Assembly: GCA_019775845.1 (NCBI GenBank)
Contig: JADQAV010000074.1
Location: 1 to 50,708 of the forward strand
Source: Myrmaecium sp. VS I D KN 1
Taxonomy: Eukaryota; Ascomycota; Dothideomycetes; Valsariales; Valsariaceae
Length of the DNA: 50,708 nt
Reading direction: 5' to 3'
Shown here: positions 30,942 through 41,349 of the stretch, piece by piece
How positions within the stretch are numbered: position 1 is the stretch's first letter
Layout: the number at the start of each line of letters is the position of its first letter
Program-made: the position numbers and the translations under genes
The notes under the pieces: generated by a model
Database searches by the model: none
What the model was told of the DNA's origin: nothing
What the model saw: the letters and a program-made list of their open reading frames with translations, nothing else

Positions 30942-32522
30942 TTACTGGGCATTGGACCCGGAGTGCTGGCGCTTGAGCTTCAATGCTCGAATCTGGTCGT
31001 CAATATCTTGAATCTCCTGGCGCCGCCGCTGACGAAGAGCCCGGAGCTCCTTCTCTTCTTGCGCTATTTGCTCCCGGATACTCTTAGTCGCCTCGCTGGG
31101 TGCATCCTTGGTGGGGAGGTTGTCGCTCGTATCGACCTCCATTGCCGCTGGGGGAGCCGGCTTAGGCAGGATGGGTACGTGAGACCGGGGCCTGTGCGCA
31201 TCTTCCCACTGCTGGAGCCTCGCGCGGGCGATCTCGTCAGTCTTGGGTGGGATTTGTCCGGGCAGGAGGTAGCCGGCTGGGTTAAGGCCGCCGGGCCCGT
31301 AAGGGGAGTCCTTTGATAACTGAAAGGGTGACTGCGCCGCAGGTGACATCAGGTATGGGGATGGCGCGACGGAAGAGGTCGCCGTGGTAGCGGAGAACAC
31401 GGTTCCGACGGATGATTCGCGTTGCTTCTCGGCATCCACCATATTGGCAAGCTGTATGTCGAGCTTGCTGGGTTTAGGACGTCCGGGAGCCTTGGACTTG
31501 GTGACTCGAGAACCACGAGCGACAGTGGCCGCGCTATTCTTCTTCTTCAGACTGGCAGCACTGGACTTGCCTTTGACGTTTGAGGCGCTTGACTTCGCAC
31601 TCAACGTGCTCGTCTTCTTGGCGGGTTTCTTGAGTTTGCTGACACTGAGTGAATTGCCAGGCTTCTGTCTCTCGTCGAATCCGCTCAGCTCACGAAGATA
31701 GCGGTTCCACTGGTTTTTGACGGCGGGGGCAGACTTTGCGATGCCGGCCGTCGCCATTCTCTTGGAGACGCGCTCGAAACGCTTCTCGATGCCGCCGGTG
31801 GCACCATGATTTGGTTCTAGGTAATAAGTCTTCAACATAGCTTCAATGCAAGCGAAATTCTCCGGACTGCTCCAATCGTTCACGACAGAGATCTTGAGAC
31901 CTTTCATGGCTTGTTCTATTTCAGGTTCCGTCATGTTGACAGGACGCGGGATGAAAGGAGACGGTGAGGTCTGTTCACGCGTCTCCAGCTCAATCTGCTC
32001 CGAGGATTGCGGCTTGGGAGCCTCGAAGGATCTCTGTGGACGTTCCTTGGGGGGAGTCGCATACTTATGGTCGAGCTCATCGTAAGCAATGGCTGCACTA
32101 CGATTGTTGGGACCTCTAAGGGCGTAAGCGAACGGCTCCGGTGAGTGTGCAGCACGTCGATGCTTACTGAGTTGTTCGCTTTCGCCGAAGTAGTCCTCAA
32201 ATACTGTTTCAAGATCCTTTTCGGTAACGTATTGGGCGCCATCAGACGAGGCGCGTTGACGTTCTTGAATTGCAAGGCTGACAAGCTCCGCTGCATCACG
32301 GACGCGGTTAGGGGCAAGTTCGGCCAGATGCCCTAGGAGTCTTAACATGGTGAGCGGAAGCTCGATTAGATCTTCCTTCTTTTCAACGTTGACCGGTAGC
32401 ATGGCCTTAGCGATGAAATCGGCAAACCACTTACTGCCCCAGTTGCTCGAGATCTTTTCCACTAGGTCTAGCTTTTGACGATGAGTCGTCTTCATCCTTC
32501 CGGCAAACGACAGGGAAGACAT
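30942..32522 (-). CDS. accessory family member 4: WGxxW domain, Myb/SANT-like domain and coiled coil
   Basis: A single exon of 526 residues from the Met at 32522; an in-frame upstream Met (32645) would add a His/Tyr-rich stretch encoded by a 9-bp repeat, probably leader. WGSKW is at residues 28-32 (LVEKISSNWGSKWFADFIAK), then ELPLTMLRLLGHLAELAPN, RDAAELVSLAIQERQ and the closing YVTEKDLETVFEDYFGE, so it has the same module as its neighbours. Residues of about 215-293 add a Myb/SANT-like fold: NDWSSPENFACIEAMLKTYY, KRFERVSKRMATAGIAKSA and VKNQWNRYLRELSGFDERQK, the last close to a signature of fungal Myb-type DNA-binding domains. A Lys/Ser-rich stretch with TKSKAPGRPKPSK (AT-hook-like) follows. 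The C-terminal 45 residues are a coiled coil (AQEEKELRALRQRRRQEIQD). DNA binding is a fair inference for this member. Confidence 0.8.
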   Translation of the reverse strand: MSSLSFAGRMKTTHRQKLDLVEKISSNWGSKWFADFIAKAMLPVNVEKKEDLIELPLTMLRLLGHLAELAPNRVRDAAELVSLAIQERQRASSDGAQYVTEKDLETVFEDYFGESEQLSKHRRAAHSPEPFAYALRGPNNRSAAIAYDELDHKYATPPKERPQRSFEAPKPQSSEQIELETREQTSPSPFIPRPVNMTEPEIEQAMKGLKISVVNDWSSPENFACIEAMLKTYYLEPNHGATGGIEKRFERVSKRMATAGIAKSAPAVKNQWNRYLRELSGFDERQKPGNSLSVSKLKKPAKKTSTLSAKSSASNVKGKSSAASLKKKNSAATVARGSRVTKSKAPGRPKPSKLDIQLANMVDAEKQRESSVGTVFSATTATSSVAPSPYLMSPAAQSPFQLSKDSPYGPGGLNPAGYLLPGQIPPKTDEIARARLQQWEDAHRPRSHVPILPKPAPPAAMEVDTSDNLPTKDAPSEATKSIREQIAQEEKELRALRQRRRQEIQDIDDQIRALKLKRQHSGSNAQ

Positions 32523-33375
32523 TGTTAAGATTCTGCATAGAAGCGATGCTTGCACTTGAAAGTGGTGGTAGTGGTGGTAGTGGTGGTAGGATGGTTGAGA
32601 TCTTGGAAAGCTGAAGTTCTTGGAGTGGTGGTGTGGAAGAGACAAGTTGGTGAGAAATGGTTGCAGGGTGTGATCGAAGTAAGAACGAGTCCGCGTATTT
32701 CAAGGCCAGCCTTCTTCGGGTGGAATATCCTGAGCACCGATTCGCTCAGATTTTCTCACCGACTTTAAACAAAGCAAACGGGGAACTTCAAAAGTTAGTA
32801 AAAAGCATGTGATGTCGTCCTGTTACCGCTTAGGGTGCCTAACTAGGGTTGCACTCCGCAAGGCCAATATCGCAGGGTGAACGGATGGAGGATCCCTTGA
32901 GAGGTTAAACAGTGACGTTAAGGAAACCGAGTAATAAGTAACTTTAGAGACTATCCCATGCAGAGAAACTTGAAAGAATGAAGAAGCCTTTGACTGAAAT
33001 GGATTCAGGATGTAGAAGTAAAATGCTCGACCACCCAGTCGTTCGTAAATTAGGAAGATTTCGAAGCTCCAATTTCGCCACTTCCGCTTCGTCACCGCCT
33101 CTCATCAAGCCAAACATTCTCACCAATCATTTGTTTACTTATCTCTTCTCCGACCGTCCCTGGTATCCTTTTGCGGACCAGATCGGACGCAGCAAGCGCA
33201 ACTCTGCCATGAGCAAACCCAGGAATCTTCCGATGTAATAGTGAAATGAAGCTGCTCCCTCTCCGTCAAGCAGAGCCCATAAGTTTCTTATCTCTCCATA
33301 CTAAGCAGATCGCTGACATTCTTGCATCCCACTTATTGATTTATTCGCATCCAGACCGCATCTGCAGCTCCGTCG
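32523..33375. other. promoter of accessory gene 4 and 3' flank of gene 5
   Basis: Contains a 9-bp unit (GTGGTGGTA) repeated three times at 32562-32588 just before the gene 4 start. No gene recognised; short open frames at 32823-33238 have no domain. Confidence 0.55.
32562..32588. repeat. three copies of a 9-bp unit in the gene 4 leader
   Basis: GTGGTGGTA is repeated three times in tandem, 40-66 bp upstream of the preferred ATG of the minus-strand gene. Confidence 0.8.
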
Positions 33376-34592
33376 CTACTTCGCATTACCCAGCTGTTTC
33401 AGACGGCTTTTGATTCTCCGTTCCTCCATCGCATCCTTTAGGTCTTCCATTCGCAGACGCCGAAGCTCCTTCTGGTTTTCCAGCTCGAAAAGTCTGTCCT
33501 CAAGCGTACATTCTCGTCCTGCACAGAAGAAGCACTCTCCGCTTGGTACTCTGGCGGTGGATCGCTATCCGGCGTTGCAGATCGTTGCTGCACAGGAGCG
33601 AGAGGCCACGATTTTGCATTGCCTGGGTCATGCGAGCCTTCTTTAGGCTGTTGACCGATAGATGTATTAGCGGCAGATCGCGATTCCGTAGTATGAGCAG
33701 AAACCGGCTGTACAGCATTCGGAATTGGCCTTACTGGCTGAGCACCAAGGTCCGAGGGCCCACGAAGGAACGTATCAGGAGCAGGGGAAGGTGGAAGAGG
33801 ACAAAATTGAGAAGAGTGCGGATGGGAATCGGGGGCAACGGCAACAGCGTTCGAACCATGGGGATTGTTCGACTCGGCGGATTGCTCCTTATTACTGTTG
33901 CGCACCGTGGATGTTTCATGCGAGCTTCGATTGCGGACGAGTGCATCTCGACTCGGGCCGTCCTTAGCCCCGTACCGTTTTTTCTTCTGGTTGTGCATCG
34001 TATTTGTTCCTCTCGTGCGTGGGATAGCAGAGGCCACTGAGGGCAAACGATCAGAAAGTCGAGGCCCCTTCGGCGGCACTTTTTGACTTCCGTTCGACAT
34101 CGATGCTTCGAGTTCGGGCGGGCTATGGCCCTGCTTCTGTGCGGCCTCCGTGGTGCTGACTGAAGCGGAAGACATATTCCCGGGTTTAGAGGCAGCGAGC
34201 TTTCCAGTGGGCGCACGACACCCCCAGTCACCCGCTTTGACTCGATGTATCGCGCGACGGAGATCATGAATAGTCAAGAACTTGTCAGCTTTGGGTTTGC
34301 TCTCCTTCCGTCGCTTGACCTCCTGCTGAAGGGGAAGGATAACTTCTTCAAGTTTTCCTTCCGTTTTCATTGCTAACGATCGGAGCAGTTTCCACAGTGT
34401 ATGGCCGAGAAGCAAAGTGCACTTCGTCTTGTCGAGCGTGTACACCACCTTCACTTGAGAACAGAGCTTCAGCTCCCACTCTTTTCCCCATTTAGCGAGG
34501 ATGTCTTGTTGTTGCTGCTGCCTATGCCGGTGTTCCTGCGTAGTCTCGGGTTCTTTGTTAGATACCATGCTCTCTTGGGACCCACTGCTCAT
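33376..34592 (-). CDS. accessory family member 5: WGxxW domain; coiled-coil end in another frame
   Basis: One frame runs from 34592 for 384 residues to a stop at 33438. The N-terminal module is present: QDILAKWGKEWELKLCSQVK (WGKEW at 35-39), LLLGHTLWKLLRSLAMKTEG, EVILPLQQEVKRRKESK and the closing FLTIHDLRRAIHRV. A long Ser/Pro/Asn-rich linker follows. The expected C-terminal coil exists but in a different frame: from about 33490 to a stop at 33376 it reads LEDRLFELENQKELRRLRME and on through ERRIKSRLKQLG. I looked for an intron to join the two and found only weak donors (a GTCAAC before the good acceptor TTCTGTGCAG near 33497). So this copy is either spliced unusually, carries a recent frameshift, or contains a sequence error. 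A TATA box lies about 100 bp upstream. Confidence 0.65.
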
Positions 34593-35455
34593 TCAGGACC
34601 GAATGCAGGTGAATGGAGTTGATAGAGTAGTAATTCCAGTGGGGGAAAGGCAGGTGGAAAGAGGATGAGAGAGCATAAGAGAGAGGTAGAGTTTATATAA
34701 TCAGTGCGTCTGAAGCTTCTGACAGGGACAAGGGGTGTACTTCAGAAAGCAAACAGCGTTACTTCAAGAGTGACCGGGATCTTTCACAAACTAGCATGAT
34801 AGAAGTCAAGGTGGATATGTAAGAAGAGCCGATGGACAAAAATGAAATATTTTGAATGTGACTTGACGGTTCCTAACTGACTGAAAGAGCAAAAGAATCA
34901 GGCGAAAACAGATAGACGACATCGCAACTGTGAGCATTGGTCGAGAAGAAGAAAGATGAGACTTGGTCAACATGATAGCAATGACGCGAATTGGTCGCTG
35001 TTATACCGACCTCATGCATTGCAGTACGAAGTAAGTGATGAAGTCCAAGTCCAATAACCGCGGAAATATCGGGAAAAGACGGCTGAACACGTGTCATCGG
35101 GCTAGCTTGGCCCAAAGATCCTCAGGCAGAAACATAGGTTTTACGGAAGGCATGAAGTACGATAACCTGAGGCACGAACTTGGCACGGACACATCCCAAC
35201 TTTTTACGCGGGACATGAACATGACCGATTAACCACCGCCAGCATCAGCACCCCGACGATTCGCCATCCACCACCCACCGTCACCCAACCACCACGGCCT
35301 CCCCTTCAATCCTAAGATTCGCGAGCAAACCGTCGCTCTCTTAGTCCTCCCGCTACCGTCCGAGCTACGTGCAGGCAGCCTTCGCCGCGCTCGCCGTCAC
35401 CTCTTCCGCCTCTCCGTAGCCTTCGTCTCTCCCTCTCACAACCTCCACCGTCACC
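34593..35455. promoter_or_regulatory. divergent promoter region, accessory gene 5 / TIM17
   Basis: TTATATAA at 34693-34700 is a well-placed, palindromic TATA box for the minus-strand gene 5. Near TIM17 the DNA turns CT/CCACC-rich (35230-35450), a typical housekeeping leader. No gene seen between; this is the right edge of the accessory block. Confidence 0.5.
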
Positions 35456-36183
35456 ATGGTCGACCACTCAAGAGATCCCTGCCCCTGGGTCGCCCTCAGC
35501 GACTTTGGCGGTGCCTTCTGCATGGGCGTACGTCCTCCTTGCCATCCTCCGCATTCTCTCAAAAACATGACACCTCCGCTAACCCAACCCTCCTCCAGGC
35601 CATCGGTGGTGCCGGTAATCTCTCCCTCCCGCACCCGCAAAGCCCCGTCCGGACACTAACAACGCAACCGCAGTCTGGCATGGCGTGAAAGGATTCCGCA
35701 ACTCCCCCTACGGCGAGCGTCGCATCGGTGCCATCACCGCCATCAAGTCCCGCGCACCCGTCCTCGGCGGTAACTTCGGCGTCTGGGGCGGTCTCTTCTC
35801 CACCTTCGACTGCGCCGTCAAGGGCATCCGCAAGAAGGAGGACCCGTGGAACGCCATCATTGCCGGTTTCTTCACCGGTACGTTCGCAGCCTACATGAGA
35901 AACGACCCCGACTCCCCAATACCCCGTCCCACTGAGTCCGAAGGAAAGAAGTATCTTGCACTGACATAACATGTCCCCCCATATAGGTGGTTCCCTCGCC
36001 GTCCGTGGCGGTTACAAGGCCGTCCGCAACGGCGCCATCGGCTGCGCCGTCCTCCTCGCCGTCATCGAGGGCGTCGGCATCGGCTTCCAGCGCATGATGG
36101 CCGAGAACACCCGACTGGACATGCCGCCTCCGCCGCCGCCGCAGGTCGACGCCGGCGCCGGCGCCAAGGCCGCCGTTGCGTAA
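35456..36183 (+). CDS. TIM17: mitochondrial inner membrane translocase subunit Tim17
   Basis: Core subunit of the TIM23 complex, which moves presequence proteins across or into the inner membrane. Exons 35456..35527, 35599..35614, 35674..35877 and 35987..36183 give 162 residues, near yeast's 158. Exon 2 is a 16-nt microexon that supplies AIGG within [20 protein letters not shown]; without it the first membrane segment breaks. Introns are 71, 59 (CACTAAC branch) and 109 bp. The N-terminal [18 protein letters not shown] has the family's DPCPxR/V-like opening and acidic residue, and [38 protein letters not shown] and [20 protein letters not shown] make the remaining Tim17 membrane segments. The tail is Pro/Ala-rich. 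Secure. Confidence 0.97.
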
Positions 36184-37298
36184 GAGAACATTCGAGCGTG
36201 CAATGGGGGCTGTCGTGATCTATGCCGCGAAGTTGCTGGGAAATGATATCATGGGGATTGGATTCGCAGCGGAGCGCTGGTCTCCCGGGTCGCGGATCAC
36301 GGTGCATTGAGACGCCGCTTTTTTTTCCCTTCTCTCCGCTACTTCCTCTGCGATGTTGTCCGGGGCTTTCCCTTGGTGGGGTTCTTTGATTTTCTTTTTC
36401 TCTTTTCTCTTTCTTTTTCTTTCAGCGCGGTTTTACGCTGGACTTCATGCGGTTTTGCAGAAAAGAAATCTCTCCTCCTTGTTTTTTCTATTTCCTTGTT
36501 TCTTGAGTCGATTCTGGATTTGGCTTGTGGGAGGGGGAACAGGTTGACGCAGCCCTCCTTTCATTGGCAGTGAGGTCAGGGTGACTCCGTGGGAAGAGCG
36601 GCGGGGCCGGCAGCCGTGTGAATGAAAAAGGAGGAACCTTCCGAGCCGTATGTGCTCGGGCAGTCCGCCGTTTGTACATTATCTCATAAGAAGGAAAAAG
36701 ACAGACGGGCGTGCGGGCCGACCGCAGCGGAGGACGAGATGTGAGGGACCCGAGGCGGGGATTGTATGATCTGTATGTATAGTACGAACGGTAGCAGGAG
36801 CATTAGCATCAGGTGAAAAGAGAGCCATGATATGTTTCACCATACGTCGTTATGTACGTCGTTCTTCATCTTTTCCGCTCGGTCAAATCGGAAGAGAGAG
36901 CTGGAGAGAAGAATAAACCCTTATGGTATGATACTATGGGAAGGAGACAATGCAGGAATGATCTCATCATATGTACGGTTGGTGTACTGTATGTATGGAT
37001 GCATAGTATACGTTGATATGCTCATGATATCCCCTCCCTCGTCATCATCGGTGTAGTAGTCACCGTGGAAAGCAAAAATGATAAAGCACACAGAAAACAC
37101 AAAGCTCGCCTGCTAATATGATCACTTGAGAAAAAGACAGAAAAGAGAACGTGTCAGAAACAAGGAAAGACTGCCGCTCGGAGGACAGAAGAAGAAAAAG
37201 AGAGAGAGAGAAGAAAGGGGCAATGCACCGAGCGAAGCAATTTACCTCCGCATCCTCCGTCCCTTGCCTCCGCCCTCCCTCCCTCAGCCTCCATCCCG
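36184..37298. other. spacer between convergent TIM17 and BTB genes
   Basis: T/C-rich 3' flank near 36310-36430 and an A/G-rich stretch near 37130-37225. No gene, RNA or repeat recognised. Confidence 0.6.
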
Positions 37299-40200
37299 TT
37301 ACAAATTCCCCACCACAACCATAAACCTCAATCTCCCATCACCCCGTCTCTTAACAATCCGACCCTTGCTGCCCCTCCTCCCCTCAGCCCCTAATCCCAC
37401 GCCTTCAAGCCCCAACCCACCATTCGCCGTCAACACCCCTTCCTCCTCCTCGCCCGCAGCATCCCCACCGCCCCCACCACCAGCACCACCCGTGCCAGTC
37501 GTCGAGACAGCGAACCCCTCATCCAGCATGAGCGTGCCGCTCTTCCAGCCCCAGCTCTGACTGAAGTTGAACCGGTCGGGCGCGGACTCATACACGCTCA
37601 GCAGACGACCGCCCTTGCTGGGGCTGTAGATCTTAAAGTACGTGCGGATGGTGGGGCGGGCGTCGATGTAGCTTGGCAGGGCGGGGACGAGGGTCGCGGC
37701 GGCGCCCTTGGCCGGCCACGGACGCGGCGGCGGGAGCATCGACGGCGGCAGCATCGACGACAGCCGCGCGTCCGACTCCCCGTCCTCCTCGTCCTCATCC
37801 TCCCCGCTCTCCTCGTCCGACCCCGTCGGCTCCGAGTCGTCCGACCAGCCGGGCGGCGCGGGCTCCGGCACGAGGTGCGGCGGGAAGTGGAGCAGCGTCG
37901 GGCTCGTCCCCGTGAGCTCCTTGTCCTTCTCCCTCCGTCGACTGCGCCGCTCTGCCGTTTCGAACACGCCGCCCCGTCGGCCCGCGCCGCCACGTCGCGA
38001 CGGGACGTTCATCGGCGCCGTCGTTCCCTGTGAGGAAACCAACGTCGCGTCCGGATCCCGGTTGTCGCCGCCGCTGCTCGTCGTCTCTTCCTCGCCAGCC
38101 ACCGCATCCGTCGCCGCGCCCACCCGGCCCCGCCGACGATCCCGTCGCTCGCTTCGGAGAATCATCTCGCGTTCCAGAAGCCCGATACGCTCATCCACCG
38201 TCCCTCCCTGCCCTTGCCCTTGCCCACCGAGGCCCCTCCCCGCCAACGCCTCCTCGGCATCCCGCTCCTTCGCACGGTGCAAGTACACGCCCAGCTGTGG
38301 GTTTCGCGCGCTTCGGACTTTCTGGATGTAGATATTCCACAAGCTGCCCGCGTAGAACACGGTACGACTGTACACGCGCTTCTTCTCCTTGAGGAGCCGT
38401 GGGTTGGGGAACTCGGCGCTGAAGCGGAATGGTGGGAAGTGCGTGTACGCCACGGGCCGTGGGGGCGTGGTCGTCGCAGTGGGCGCCGGGGCCTGTGCAG
38501 GACGTGAGGTGGCGCTCATGTTGGTGAGCGAAGAGGCGAAGTCGGTAGCCCATTGGACGTCTTCGGGCTGAAGAGATGCGGAGATATGGGATTGAGCTGT
38601 CGATGCGTTACGTTGGAAGGAGCTGGAGGTAGTCACGACGGGCTCGGCATTGCCGCCCATGACGATGTTGCAGTCGGTGCTGGGAATCCAGAACTTGCGA
38701 GGTTTGGCGTTGCCGTCCCAGCTGCCGGAGTCTATCTCATCGTCCTCTTCATCCTCAGGTGTAAGCGCGCTAGCACGCTGCTTGCCTTTCGAATTCTCGC
38801 CTTGACGTGGGCTTTCTTCTTCGACAGGGTGGCTGAGGCCAAGCTCCAAACTGAGCTCGTCGGCGTTGAGCACTTTCTGACGCAGTTCCATTTGCTGCCA
38901 CAAGGCATTGCTGATCACCTTTTCTGGCAAGACCGGAAAACCAAATACATCGACCGCTCGCCGAGTGTGTTGAAGACGTTCGAAATCCATGTGAACGTAG
39001 TAGATCCCTTCGTCCAGAAGCACAAGGAGCGGCTCGATGTCCGGATGAGTGTAAAGTGCCACCCATTGTTCGTACCCATCGGGTGTTTGTCGACCAGCGA
39101 TGATGGCATTTCTCCGGTAGACAGCATCGAACCGGAGGGCCATGATCCTCAGTGAGTCTGGTACTTTAACCGACTTTTTCTGCAAGGGGTCAAGTAATCC
39201 GATTTGCATTGCCACGTGGCGCAAACGCCTGTCCAGGAGACGTTTGGCCAAGATAAACCGGTCCCACTCGGACTCGACATAGAACCCATCTCCTCCTATA
39301 ATCTCCCGCACGATCTCCCCGGGTATTCCGTCCCAGTATCGAAGTGGCATCTCCCACCCATCCCGACAGAGCATGGATTTGGCAGATGAAAGGATCTTCT
39401 CTCCCGATTTACCGTAGTAACTGGCGGTCACAAGCTTGATGAGTGGCGACAGTGTTTCCGGGCTCATTTGGCGTAGGATAGCATCGATACTGGAGGCGAC
39501 GAGGTCATGCATCTCCAGCCAGCACCCTGTCGCGAAGAGACCTACAGCCTCAACGTCCTCTTCCTCCGTGATGTCGACGCCATACAATCGTCTCAAGGCG
39601 AGCTCAAACGAAGCCTTTGTGATACAGGGATCAATGTCTTCCGGGTGCAAGATGACTTCTTTTGCGGTGCTCTCTGCCCACGGAGCCGATAACGCTGTCG
39701 TAAAAAAGGGTGCTCGATCGAGGATCAGTCTGTGCAGAGGATATTTTTGCCCAAACGCTATGATGGTGATATCGGAATGTCGACCTTCAAGAAGGCCTTT
39801 CTTGTACAAGTGACCGGTCAGGGAAGGAGGCTCCATCGGCGCTAGCGATATGTTAGCACAGAACTCTTTCGATATTCCCACTCAAACCGGAGCTCACATC
39901 TGGTGTAGATCGGACCAGCACCTTGGTTGTAAGCCGACGCTCTGGAGACAGGCGGTGACTGCGACCGAACTTTGAATAGCTGGCTCAAAGGCCTCTCGAA
40001 AGAACTCCGATTGCTACCTTCGGGAGGCGTGGATGGATCATCGGCATCTTTCTCAGCTCTTGGAAGCTTGCCAAGGGCCGGGACCATGGCCTCTGGAGGA
40101 GCAGTCGGCTGCAGAGAGACAGCTGAGCCCTCAAAAACAGAGCGTTGACTGGGGGACAAAGAGGTAGACGGAGAGTGTAGTGCAGGACTCTGGCCGGAAG

Positions 40201-40390
40201 GGAAAGCGAGGTTAGGAGAGGATGAGGACAGGAGGGCGGAGCGTGATGTGGAGCTTTGGCCGATGACTTGAGCTGCAGAAGATGTTTCGGGAGTGGCCCA
40301 TGAACGCTGCTGGCATGAGGGCGAGGTGGGATAGTCTTGTACGCCGTCGGAAGGATCGCTGGCTCTCAGATTCCGCGAGCGACGGTGCAT
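37299..40390 (-). CDS. BTB/POZ domain protein, fungal germ-cell-less-like family
   Basis: Exons complement(39898..40390) and complement(37299..39841), joined over a 55-bp intron (GTGAGC, GTGCTAACAT branch, CGCTAG), give 1011 residues. A Met at 40510 would add 40 residues; MHRRSRNLR is chosen because the extension is compositional. The first 165 residues are Ser/Pro-rich and disordered. The BTB fold begins GHLYKKGLLEGRHSDITIIA and continues FGQKYPLHRLILDRAPFFTT, with BACK-like helices after it (GCWLEMHDLVASSIDAILRQ, ESEWDRFILAKRLLDRRLRH). The conserved C-terminal half includes YTHFPPFRFSAEF, RTVFYAGSLWNIYIQKVR, QLGVYLHRAKERDAEE, RTYFKIYSPSKGGRLLSVYE and FNFSQSWGWKSGTLM, broken by acidic and Gly-rich loops. 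BTB proteins commonly recruit Cul3 ligases or pair with partners; the role here is unknown. Confidence 0.85.
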
Positions 40391-41349
40391 GGCGGAGATC
40401 GGGACGTCAAGTGGGCATAGCGTAGCAAACTCCGAGGTAGGTGCGCAGACTGAGGTGGACAGCGGAGACCGCAGAGAGAGAGACAGCAGAGGCAGCAGTG
40501 ACAGCAGCACGACAGGTCATCAAGCGTAGGCCAAGTCGGAGAGGAAGTGTAAGTACATAGGAGGAGGGAGAGTTGAGAGAGAGAAAGTGAAACGGAAGCG
40601 GTGTGGTGGCAGAGGAGGGATGCAGGTAAGGTAGGTGTAGGTAGCGAGTAGGTACTTCCTTCTACCTTATAACCTCCTGTCTGCGTGGTGTTGATCGTGG
40701 GGGCAGGTGTAAGGCGGACAAGCTCTCCAAGTTATGCCTGCTGGCCTTGCAGGTGATAGGGGAGTGTGAGCGCGTGCGCGTGTGTCCGGTGGCGCCCATG
40801 ACGACGGTGGACCGGCAGGCGGCCAGATGATGAGGTGGGACGTGGGACGTGGGCCATGGCGGGGGCGGATGACTGAGGCCCCAAGGCACAAGATTTTACC
40901 GATCAGCACGTGAAATTGACTCCCCGCCGGAGATTAACGATTTCTTGCCTGGTTGCCTGATGACCTAATTGCCTGATCGTTGGTTGTACATCCGTGCCTG
41001 AGAGTACATACACAAATGTACTTTCCACATCACCCAACTTCCTCAATTGCGATCCCACCGACATGAGTGCAGCCATCAGAATGTCCCGCCCACCAGGTCG
41101 TGACTGGCAAGTGAAGCTCTACAAACCTCCACTCGACCCATGACCCGTTCGAGAAATCAGCTGGACCCTTGCCCACCCGCCGTGCCAAGCGTCGGATCGC
41201 TCCGGTCGAACCACCAGCAGGGCTCGTGTTTGTCATCCCGAAAAGTTGCGATCGGATCACCACCACCACCAGGAGCACCATATCACATCTCCGCAAACCT
41301 CTCGCTGCTGGTGTTGCGCCCTCCACCACTCTCTCTCCCGGCCATTGCC
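40391..41349. promoter_or_regulatory. divergent promoter region, BTB gene / COX15
   Basis: About 960 bp between outward-facing genes. GA-rich on + at 40540-40620 (CT-rich leader on the BTB strand). No TATA box stands out. No further gene. Confidence 0.5.

Noticed and set aside
24176-34592. Idea that the accessory block is a mating-type locus
   Set aside because: No alpha-box or HMG domain is seen, and the usual neighbours APN2, SLA2 and COX13 are absent from the window.
24176-34592. Idea that the block is cargo of a giant mobile element
   Set aside because: No tyrosine recombinase, transposase, reverse transcriptase or terminal repeats found at or inside its borders.
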